Shown: positions 8,074-16,769 of the stretch, piece by piece
Layout of the letters: the number at the start of each line of letters is the position of its first letter
How positions within the stretch are numbered: the first letter of the stretch is position 1
Origin: Isochrysis galbana
Lineage: Eukaryota; Haptophyta; Isochrysidales; Isochrysidaceae
Direction of reading: 5' to 3'
Assembly: GCA_018136815.1 (NCBI GenBank)
Contig: CM030945.1
Span: 1,589,077 to 1,619,076, forward strand
Length of the DNA stretch: 30,000 nucleotides
Notes under the pieces: generated by a model
What the model saw: the letters and a program-made list of their open reading frames with translations, nothing else
Told to the model about the DNA's origin: nothing
The model's database searches: none
Translations under genes and position numbers: made by a program

Positions 8074-11000
8074 TCAAATGTACTCGCGATAGAGGTCATG
8101 GACCCGATCCGTTGTTGACCACACTGTGGTCCGCTTCTCCGCGCGAAAGTTGGGGACGTTGATGTTATGCCCCATCCACTTGCGCACAACCTCCTTGCGC
8201 CGGTCTGTTAGCAGCGTCTCAATCGTGGTCGCGCACTTCAATTCCGATGTTTCGGGTAGAGGCGGCGGTGGGTGGAAGCCCCAGGTGCAGTTCAAGGGAT
8301 CCTTGTTAGGGTCATATGGTCCGCGCGGTGCATCGAACCAAGGGTGCGCCTTCCGGTCGCAATATCGAATCTGCGCGGGGGCGAGCGAAGTCATGAGGGA
8401 GCCTTTGCACTCAAGCGGTGAGCGCGAGCGGCATGCTTTACTGGGTGGAAGCCTGACCTGCTCCGCGACACCCAGGACGTCGTGGATCATGGCATTGAAC
8501 GCCTTGTTGGCACCAGGCGTCCCCAAACTCTCGCACAATAATTCCAAGCTGCGGGCGTGGACTTTCACCACGAAGGCCGACTGCATCCTAGCAGCACCCA
8601 GCGCCGTGTTTACGGCCGCGTAATCGTCCCCTGGTCGAAGTGTCACCGTCCGATTCGAGGGCGGCGCATCGGTGGCGGGCGCGCCTTGCACGTGCAGGTA
8701 GGCGACATCGACCCGATCTCGTTCGCTCACACGCGCATTCTCGAGAAAGGAGTACTCGCGCATCGGCACATCAGCGTGAACCCACTTCTCCAGATCGTAC
8801 AAGTGGTCAAAGGGGCAGTGAAAGGGCATCGGGTGCACTTCATGCTTCACCCCTGGGAATCGGCAGTCCTCGAGCAGCCACCAATACCGATCGCACCAGC
8901 ACATCATCTTCGGCATGATCACCTTCCGTTTCAAGGCGCGCCCGAGCGCCACCAAGTTGATCACGAGCCTACGCTGTATGGAGTCCAAGAGCAGGTGCTT
9001 GTTCGGGTTGCCCTCGTCCAGGTCGAATACATTGATGCGATTATTGCGCATTGCCTCGGAGAAGGCGCCATGGCCCTCAACCTTGATGGAAGCAGACGAC
9101 TCAGTCAACACGAGCGGCTGTTGCACGTCCACCAACGGGCCAACCAATTGAACGAAGCCTTCGTACTCGATCTCCTTGGGGTGGAGACCAGGCCCCTTGC
9201 GAGAGAAGTATGAATCCGAGTCTACCATCCATAGCTTCTTCTCACGCAGCCGGTTGCGCTTACCCCACGTAAACTCGGGCGTATCACCGAATTGGAACGT
9301 AGTATGGACCGAGATGGGTGAAACGCCCTGCCGTTCCTGGAGTGATTGTGTGAAGAAGGTGTGCCCACTCGCAAATTCCAAGTAGGGGAAGGTGGAGATG
9401 GTGAACGGCATCCTTTCGGCGGGGCAAGCGGCGCCTTCGCATTTGAGCTCCTTGCAGATCACACCCCTCAGCGAGCTCAGGAGGCCCGCGCTCCCTCCTC
9501 TGCGCTCTTCCACGATCCGGTCCATCACTTGCTTCAACAACGCCTTCCTCGCCCCATTGACGCCCGCCGAAGTGTGGTTCGTCCACGCAAGACGATCCGC
9601 GAGGTTGGCCGATTTGGGGTTCATCTTGAGTGTGCGTGCAACGTGCACCACCTCGTTGAAGAATGTCTGGTCGTTGGTCCACCATTGCACGAAGTTGGAG
9701 GACATGCCCGCGAGCTTGGCCAGCTCCTGCTTCATCCGCTGCAGCCAAGCCTCTAGCAAGACTAGCGAGCTCGGCGTGGAGCGAAAAAAGATGATTCCCG
9801 TGTTCATCTCGTTGTGCACACCCCACGCCTGAGGGAGTATCCGGCGCGGGCGCGACTCCCGAGATGAGCTCTCTGGCATGCGCCAGTAGAGTGAGGATTG
9901 TGCGCAGGAAGGTCCGTTGGCCTACTAGAGTGCTGGTCCATGCGTCTAGTATGGGGCAAGAGGAGTGATTAATGCGAGGCTCGCACCTTTTCATCACTCT
10001 CGAGCTGGCTGCCCGTGACATCAGTGGATACGATCACATCGGCAAACGCAAGCAGCATCGAGTCCATCCGCCGTCCCTCGGTCCACGGCCGCGGGTCCCC
10101 AAGCCATACCACATCGAGGTCCGAACAAAGCACGTTGAACCCCGCTTTGATAAATTCGCGAAAGAACCGCACCTGCACCACAAAGGGCACGTCACACGGG
10201 TTTGAAAAAAGGCGAGGAGTGGCCCTGCTCGCCACGCGCCGAGAGGCGCACGAGCGACGACGTATGCAGGGTGCAGGACACTCACCTTGAGTAGGCCCAT
10301 CGTGAGGAAAGCCTTCGGATCCATTCGATAGTACTTCCACTTGGTGGTCACCGCATTGGCCTCACCTGGCGTCTCTGACATCAGCACCGCGGGCAGCCCG
10401 TTGTCCTCGGAGCGCTGGAAGAGTTTGACATCCATGCACGCCACCACGAATGGCATCGAGAGCTTCGTTGTGTGCGTCGCCCAATTCAGCAGCATCTCGT
10501 TAACCGAAGCCCCCCCGAAGACGATGAGGATCGTGTCCCCCGGTTGCCGTACTGAGAGGCGGTTTACCGCAGCCTGGTTGAACCTGAGCGTCGCCTGCTG
10601 CATCCACCTGGGCAACGCTTGGTCGGATGCTGCGGTGGCAGCACTCGCCACGACTAGCGCGGCACCCGTGGTGGCGGCGGCGGGTGCACCCGACGCCGTT
10701 TCCGCCACTCTGTCAGGTCGAGCGAGCGTTTTGAAGTCGCCCGGTGCGCAAGCACGTGATTCGCATGCGGCTCTGCTCTGCTCCGCAGAGAGCGTGTAGT
10801 CGCCGTCGGCACCAAGAGAGATTGGCCACGTCTCCAGCTGAGCCGGTGTTACGGATGCCGCGCGCTCAATGCACCCCGGTGTTGGGAACCGCACGTACCT
10901 CCGCGTGCCGTCCTGTTGCACCAACCAGACAGCTGACCACCTCCTGACAAGGCAGAGCTGCGCAGCGGGAGCAGCCTCACGCATGCCAGCGGCCTCACGC

Positions 11001-11317
11001 ACGCCCGTGGAGCGCGGCGCACCCATCTCGCTCAGAGTGGCACGGAAGCCCTGCACTGCCGAGTCGACGTCCGAGGCCGCCGCCGCCGCCGCCTTCCCAC
11101 TGCCAGCCAAGCTCGCCGCGGCATCGGCCACCGAGAAGGCTGCAGCGCCCAGCTGTCCGACAGCCTCGTCGGCAAGGAGGGCGGCGACGCTCCACATGGC
11201 GCTCGGCTGTTGGTGGCCGTAGGCACTGCTCACCGTCATCGAGTTGCTCCGCGCGAGCAGCCACACGCCCGCTAGGCCGAGCGCCGCCGCCGCCGCCGCA
11301 CGACGAGAGCCGCGCAT
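8074..11317 (-). CDS. GT77/XEG113-like nucleotide-sugar glycosyltransferase, three exons
   Basis: Exons on the minus strand: 11317-10286, 10172-9987 and 9828-8074; introns of 113 and 158 bp, all phase 0, with donors GTGAGT and GTGCGA. The joined protein is about 990 aa. It starts with a type II membrane anchor (AAAAAALGLAGVWLLA, residues about 8-24) and an Ala-rich stem. The catalytic part spans both junctions: MDPKAFLTMGLLK, then VRFFREFIKAGFNVLCSDLD (DxD motif about residues 362-364), then MNTGIIFFRS and WTNDQTFFNE. This is the nucleotide-diphospho-sugar transferase pattern. Farther on, MMCWCDRYWWLLEDCRFPG and PFHCPFDHLYDLEKW resemble the C-terminal part of plant XEG113-type arabinosyltransferases. 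A Golgi role in glycoprotein or wall/scale glycosylation is inferred. The exon 3 acceptor (CTCCCTCAG) is the best of several nearby AGs. Confidence 0.85.
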
Positions 11318-11346
11318 CGCGCCGCACCGCCCGCCGCGCCGCTCTC

Positions 11347-11408
11347 GCTACCGCTTCATGGATAAGCCCCATATCTATGGGGTAAAAGAAATGTTGACTC
11401 TTAGACAT
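11347..11408 (-). repeat. 62-bp block R3 upstream of the glycosyltransferase
   Basis: It matches 16975-17036 at 60 of 62 positions when read on the minus strand. It begins 30 bp upstream of the glycosyltransferase ATG and has the same orientation relative to that gene as the other copy has to the CH-domain gene. It contains the small palindrome CCCCATA-TC-TATGGGG. It could be a shared promoter/leader element or a mobile-element relic. Both copies are open in one frame (starting MSK), but the two differences would both change amino acids, so coding is not supported. Confidence 0.75.
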
Positions 11409-11623
11409 CTAGAGGTCGCTCCGACTGGGGAAAGTTGCCCCCTGTGATGTCTTCGCGCCGACATGGAGTAGGTTTTTCTGAAAATGGTGAAGGTAGTGAC
11501 TCACAGTGACATTTTTGTGAACATGCACGCGAAACCCGGAGCTTCTTGCACCAGCCCCGCCGCCTCCGGCCGGCTCACAAACAAGTCACAAGCAGCAGCT
11601 CACATCATTCTCATTCTCACTTC

Positions 11624-12311
11624 TAGGGCCTGACAAGAGTTGCCGGCAACTTTCCGAGCAACTTTGGGGTGTTTGAGCGTGCGAGCAACTCACGAGCAAC
11701 TTCAGGGGCTACAGGCAACATTGAGCAACATCGAGCAAGTAACGAGCAATTTTTTACCCCTAGAAGCTAGAAGCTAGATAGAAGAGCACCTTATGAGCAA
11801 TTTCGGAGGGAATTTCTGGCCGCGGTTGCTTGGAGTAGTGAGCTGTGAGCTGGCCACGACGGGCCAGGAGAACGAGCGATCCAGGCGAGCCTGTGGGGGG
11901 GAGAGTGAGTGAGTCAGCAGGTCTGCTCCTGGCAAGCCATAGAGCATGGCAAGAGGATGATGGGCGGTTCCTCGTTCCTCCTGGAGGAGTGGAGAGAGGG
12001 GGGGGGCCGGGGGGCCCGTGCCCCCCCATCCCCCATGGGCGAAATAAGTATAAGCTTAGTTGGACAATGACATAATGACGACCGACGGCCACGCCGACAA
12101 CCGCCGCGCACTGGCGTACCCGTTAGCTAGCGCATTGCGACAACGAAGGGGAGCCAAGGGCGCAATGAGCGAGCAACTTCGAGCAACTTCGAGCAACTTG
12201 GCGAGCAACTTACAAATTAGACTTAGCATCTCTTTTGACCCATGTCGAGCAACTTGTGCGAGCAACTTTGGGGGTCCTAGCGAGCTAGCGAGCAACTCTT
12301 GTCAGGCCCTA
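11624..12311. mobile_element. Non-autonomous hAT-type DNA transposon (MITE) with intact ends
   Basis: The ends are perfect 20-bp inverted repeats, TAGGGCCTGACAAGAGTTGC, at 11624-11643 and inverted at 12292-12311. Directly outside is a perfect 8-bp target duplication CTCACTTC (11616-11623 and 12312-12319). TAGGG-type termini with 8-bp duplications are diagnostic of the hAT superfamily. Inside each end are clustered copies of GAGCAACTT (about 11650-11750 and 12165-12300), as expected of subterminal transposase-binding motifs. The 688-bp body encodes no transposase and includes a G-rich patch at 11995-12040. Intact ends and duplication imply fairly recent movement. Confidence 0.93.
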
Positions 12312-12439
12312 CTCACTTCTCACGACCGAACTGATCCTCTACAAGCACCGAATTTGCGCCCCTTCGAAGCTGTACACACTCCCTCTTCTTGCACACCCCA
12401 CACCCCTCTCTTCAGATTCCCACAAGCACACATCATGAA

Positions 12440-12724
12440 TCATGAAACCACTCCACGGACATGGCACGATAGCACATGAACACACGTCGTTTGACAATCG
12501 ATCGGCATACGAAGCCCGGAGCCCGCCAAGGCCGTCACGAGGATTTCCCACGGTCCTGAGGCGCTTTTTGAGATGAAATCCGGCTCGAGGTCCACGCCCT
12601 CTAGGCGGTTGAGGTGTGCCACTATGGCGCTAAGGGCCGCCTCGTCCTTGAACTTGATGTCCCGTTCCGTTGGCGTGAAGGTGATGGTGATTTGCGACAT
12701 TGGGTCGAAATCGAGGGGCTCCAT
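12440..12724 (-). pseudogene. Repeated ORF relic (copy 2), function unknown
   Basis: Minus-strand frame with MEPLDFDPMSQITITF, then KDEAALSAIVAHLNRLEGVD and EPDFISKSAS; the conserved block is 12557-12691. It is paralogous to 6660-6800. After SKSAS this copy continues with GPWEILVTALAGSG, not present in copy 1. Acceptor-like GATGACAG lies just upstream of the first Met and a frame is open from there, so this may be an exon rather than a complete gene. No family is recognised. Confidence 0.45.
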
Positions 12725-12893
12725 CTGTTTCTTGTTCGATGTCTTGGGCGTCTGTCATCTGAAGGCCGGCGGTGGCGGAGTGGGGGTTAGTCGGGGGTTT
12801 GAGGGCCTCAGAGACCTGGGGAGAGTCCCATGCCCCTTGCTCGTGGTCTGACGCGGGAGCGTCAGGATCGTGGCGCTTTCCACCACTCTTGTG

Positions 12894-12935
12894 GTGTAAA
12901 AAAAAAACTTCTTAATATTCTCACCGCGCGCGCGA
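12894..12935 (+). repeat. R1-like leading motif
   Basis: An A-run followed by CTTCTTAATATTCTCACCGCG resembles the leading part of R1 and of 16450-16490 (CTTCTTGATATTCACGCC). Only about 35 bp is shared, so homology is tentative. Confidence 0.4.
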
Positions 12936-14150
12936 CTCTGCTACCTTCTATTGACGGCCGCGCCCGCACCCCTTATCTCTCCCTCTCACTCGCCTTGCGG
13001 CTCGTCCCCTCGTGCTCTACTTAGGGGCTATGTGTTCGGGGTTTCCAGTGGCAGGCGGCGTGCACCGATCCCCGATGGTCGACTCCTCGGCCTTCCCTCG
13101 CGCCATCGGGCGGTCGGTTTCTTTTGGGGTTCTTGTGGCTGTTGTCGCGTGGAGTACCTGGTTTGGGGTTGTGTTGTGCACTAGGCCTTTGGTGATGGGT
13201 CGTGGGAGGTGTGGAGTGTGTCGTTCGGTGGGAGGTTAGGCTAGCTTTTCAGCTATGTCGAGTGCTTGTGCCACCAGGGTTAGGTCTACGTTCATCGCGA
13301 GGGAGAGCCAAACGTATCGAACGGGGGAAAGGATGGAAAGAGAGAGAGACCGAGACCACCACCACACCATCGATCGCGACGAACCACGAGGAGGAGGAGG
13401 AGGAGGAGACAGCCTGCGTGCTTAAGGCTGAGGGGACTCAGCCCTCAAAGGTAGGAGGAGCGGTGGAGAGAACGACAGAGAGAGAGAGGACACGACATAC
13501 ATGAGTGAGTGTCATTGATGGGGAAGGAGGAGGGGCAGTGGAAAGCGGAGGCTTGGCGAGGCGGAGGCGAGGCGAGAGGCAAGGAAGTGGCGAAGGAAGG
13601 AAGGCTGACCGCGTTCGTCGCCGCAGAGGTGAGCCATGCTCACCCCATGGGTCAGAGCGGGGTCGGGCAACGGGCTGTGAGTAAGGCGGGCATGTGCGCA
13701 ATGCGCATGTGTGGGCTTGTGCACGACGCGATGGGCGGCGAGGCGTGGCGAGGGCGTGCTAGGGAGTGAGGGATGTCTTTAAACTGTCGAATCAAGCCGA
13801 AGCTTGATCGTGTCAAGTCTCATTCGGGGCACAATCTTGAGAGAGAGAGAGGGGGGAGGGAGGGGAACGCGCTACATGACGACGACGCACGTGACCACCT
13901 CACAAAACTCAATCTACTAACACCACTCAATCAACAAAAGAACTGAGAAACAAACATAAACGCTCGAAACAAACAAAGAAGGAGTAGACAAATGAATTGA
14001 CGAGCGATGTGAAGCCTCGGTGTTCAATGTGTCGAGCGAGCGGCGAACCGTCGAGACAAGCCCTGAAAACAAAATTCGTTCGCACTATCGAGTATCGAAT
14101 CCGCTTTGAGTATAGAGATACTCTGGATTCGACATTGTGGGACTGCTCTG
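12936..14150. other. Unassigned DNA
   Basis: No gene is recognised. A hydrophobic 75-residue frame at 13012-13239 has no supporting features. Purine-rich, simple-sequence DNA lies at 13320-13600 and 13840-13865, and an A-rich stretch at 13915-13995. A minus-strand frame reaches in from the hairpin-rich element at 14150-14670. Confidence 0.4.
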
Positions 14151-14670
14151 GGCTTGCCTCGGCTGCCCCCGTCGTCGCCCACGGCGACGGAGGGACTGTG
14201 GGTTGGGTCCTAGAGCCCTCTCCGAGGTCTCTCTCAAGAGTTGTCTGCCATTTCGTTCCCCTGGTGTAGCTTGTGCTACACCAGCTTGACTGTTCCCCCC
14301 TTGGGGTTGGTGAGATGTCTGGCCAGGCCTGTGCCTCGTGCTGTCGCACGAGGTCAGTACCGCGGCTTTGTAGGGGCCCAGCCTTGCGGCTTTCCCTATG
14401 GGATGCGGCTCTGAGCCGACTTGTCACAGCTGTCTGAAGGCCTTGAGTGGTTGGAGGGAGTTGGGGGCTGTGGTGGCCATGCTGGGCATGGTGTCCTTGC
14501 TGGTGTATGGCTGTCAGGGGACGGCTCGGGCCGCGCCTCACACGCACCTTGGTCGGTGGGGCGCCCTCTCGAGGGCGCTTCGGGTGCGAGGCGTCGAGCA
14601 TGGGCAGATCGTCCGTCGCGGCGGGTGGGGCGGCGCGCGCTCCATGACCCTATCGTTTTAACGATAGTTG
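14150..14670 (-). mobile_element. MERA-family element, copy 2, rich in perfect hairpins
   Basis: On the minus strand the copy opens with palindrome CTATCGTT-AA-AACGATAG (14650-14667), then GGTC and ATGGAGCGCGCGCCGCC (ATG at 14645). That start is shared with copies at 21585 and 24524. In another frame MLDASHPKRPREGAPPTK aligns with MQDTPLLPKRPRQDDPPSQ of the 24524 copy, and in both a GT donor-like site follows (AAG|GTGCGT here). Downstream are perfect short stem-loops at 14561-14578, 14477-14491, 14406-14418, 14334-14353, 14261-14284 and 14173-14189. The 3' limit is uncertain and no target duplication was found. Confidence 0.6.
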
Positions 14671-14797
14671 AGAAAAAAGTTGTTATCCCCACGCACGGCT
14701 AGCCCTTATTTAATTTTAAAATACTGATATATACATAACTATGGACATTTGATCGCTCAATTCGACTGATGCCCCACAATTGACGGAACGACACCTT
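14671..14797 (-). repeat. Dispersed repeat T1, copy 1
   Basis: About 127 bp closely matching 26434-26567 in the same orientation. Shared landmarks are GAAAAAAGTTGTTAT, CCCACGCACGGC, AATTTTAAAATA, TTGATCGCTCAAT and GACTGATGCCCCACAATTG. Similarity stops abruptly after GACACCTT, so that is probably an element boundary. Here it abuts MERA copy 2 directly. Confidence 0.85.
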
Positions 14798-15545
14798 ACG
14801 ATATGTGATAGGGCCAGGTCAATACTTTTACAAATTTTTTGAAAGTTTGGGGGGCCACTGGAATGCGTCACAAGTTTGGGCCCATTCTTCAAGTGGGCTG
14901 CAAGTTTGGGGGTTGACCCCGGCCAGGTTTTCGCGAAATGTTTTATGTTTTGCAAAATTTGGGCTCGCTCAAAGAAAAAAAATGTGCACGAAATCACGAA
15001 ATTTGAAATTTGGGTGGGAAACCAACGAAATTTGGGCTACGCTCCCGCGAACAGGCGAAAAGGCGAGGCGCGGCGGGGGGGCAGGGGCAGCATTACTCAC
15101 CCCTTTAGCCTTCAGGCATGCCTCATGATCTCATGATGAGGGGGGGATTGATCCTGCCGCACTACTTCTGAAGGCCCAATTGCCTGCCTATGTAGCCGCG
15201 GCGTCTCATGCAGCAATGCAGCAATCAACTCTTGTTGGCTAGCATCCCTAGCCACATAGACCGGACGAGCCATGCACCAACCGCGCACACCCCCATCGCA
15301 GGGGAGGGGCTCCGTTGCCGACGAGGCACGGTCCCTCAGCACTAGGATTAAACAAGGACAGTAGGGAATAAACAGATAAACAGCCCTACTGATAATAGTA
15401 CTACTACTAGAAAGTAGAAGAGTGGCGGGTGCTTCCGATGGCGGCATTAGCGGTGGTGGAGAGGGGGGAGAGGGGGGGGGGGGGGCGGGGGAAGGGAGCT
15501 GCGAGGCAGCGAGCCGGGCGCCGCAAGCAGTCCGGCTGGCGTCCC
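14798..15545. other. Unassigned, AT-rich then ordinary DNA
   Basis: 14800-15050 is AT-richer than its surroundings and repeats AAGTTTGGG three times (14842-14920) and AAATTTGGG twice. A G-run of 11 follows at 15472-15482. The right end is the 5' flank of the RNA polymerase III subunit gene. No gene is recognised. Confidence 0.4.
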
Positions 15546-16137
15546 ATGTACTTCTGCCCGCACTGCGGCAACATGCTACAGCTGGAGGTGAGCCATATGG
15601 CTAGGACCCGCCTCATTGCTCCCTTCCTCTCACGCTCCTTCCCCCAACCCCGACCCCCTCGCACCTTCCCAACCCTCGAGAACTCCTCTCTGCCTCTCGC
15701 AATCCCGCAGAATATGAGCGGACTGCGCTTCTTCTGCCAGACGTGCCCGTACATCCATCGGCTGGCGGCCAAGGTGCGCGCCGCCGAGCTAAGCCGCTCA
15801 TCATACACGGGTATTAGCAGCGCCATCCTCCTCCCCGCAGGTCGAGTCTGAGGTCTGGCTTGATCGGAAGGGAGTTGACGACGTGCTTGGTGGCACAGAT
15901 GCGTGGAAGAATGCCGATCAGACGGATGGTGAGTTCAGCTTTGACCTTGGTCACACGGTGCCTTACCACCTGTGTTGCTGACTATGTTGAACCCCACTGC
16001 CCCCATTCGCAGCCACGTGCCCACGCTGCAGCCACCACCGAGCGTACTACCAGCAATTGCAAATTCGTTCTGCGGACGAGCCTATGACAACCTTCTACAA
16101 GTGTGTCTCGTGCGGCCATAGATGGCGCGAGGATTGA
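15546..16137 (+). CDS. POLR3K: RNA polymerase III subunit RPC11/POLR3K (TFIIS-like zinc-ribbon subunit), four exons
   Basis: Exons 15546-15587, 15711-15773, 15841-15928 and 16013-16137 join to 105 aa, close to the roughly 108 aa usual for the family. Donors are GTGAGC, GTGCGC and GTGAGT; acceptors are CCCGCAG, CCCCGCAG and TTCGCAG. The N-terminal zinc ribbon is MYFCPHCGNMLQLE with FFCQTCPYIH; the linker has GVDDVLGGTDAWKN; the C-terminal TFIIS-type ribbon is TCPRCSHHRAYYQQLQIRSA, then DEPMTTFYKC and CGHRW. The invariant acidic pair of the RNA-cleavage loop (ADEPMTTFYKC) is present. The subunit is needed for intrinsic transcript cleavage, termination and reinitiation by Pol III in the nucleus. 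The frame is open upstream of the ATG, but MYFCPHCG matches the family start. Confidence 0.96.
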
Positions 16138-16769
16138 GTTGTCAGGTCTTCTCTAACCCGTAAACTCGCGTTCCCGGATGTTATGAACGAGGGCATCGAT
16201 GCGTCCGGTGCCACTTGGAGCTCACATTCAAGGATTGCGCCTTCAGTCTGGTGATTTCTTGGCTGCTGCTATGCTGAGGTGAAATGTAATTGGGGGTGCA
16301 GCTTGCAGATCCAACTTGTCCTCTACATATCAACGGAGGAATGCAGTACTGCTGCTTGGGCGCCGCCTTATAGGGCTCCCGATTCACCTGTCACGACCAC
16401 GTAGCAACGGCCACCGTAGTTGCCCGCCATGGCCAAAGCCATAGTTCATTACAAAACTTCTTGATATTCACGCCACGCGCGCGGCCCTGGGGAATGGGAG
16501 AGAAAGCGCGGAGAAGGGATTGGGCGTGAGCGAGGTCCAAGCACTTCCATCGCGGGCTGCTCGTGGATCGTGGACTCCTGCTTAAAATCTGTACGCAGTA
16601 CGCATTCCGATTCCGAAACAGGGTCTCAATGCTCAATACGAATACGCTTAGATGCACCAGGCCGCTTGTAGGGGTGGGGAGGGGAAGACAAAAACCGAGA
16701 GTCGCTTCTGCGGACTTTTTTGTGTTTCTTGGAAAACTCAACTAAGTTCATACTTTGTTGCGATGGACG
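16138..16769. other. Intergenic between POLR3K and the CH-domain gene
   Basis: No gene is recognised. It contains a short R1-like segment (ACAAAACTTCTTGATATTC at about 16452-16470) and, at 16738-16755, the inverse of the AAGTATAAACTTAGTTGA motif seen at 7873 and 12046. Confidence 0.4.

Noticed and set aside
11624-12319. CRISPR-like array from the repeated GAGCAACTT words
   Set aside because: The words are 9 bp, irregularly spaced and sit at both ends of a hAT element; the genome is eukaryotic.
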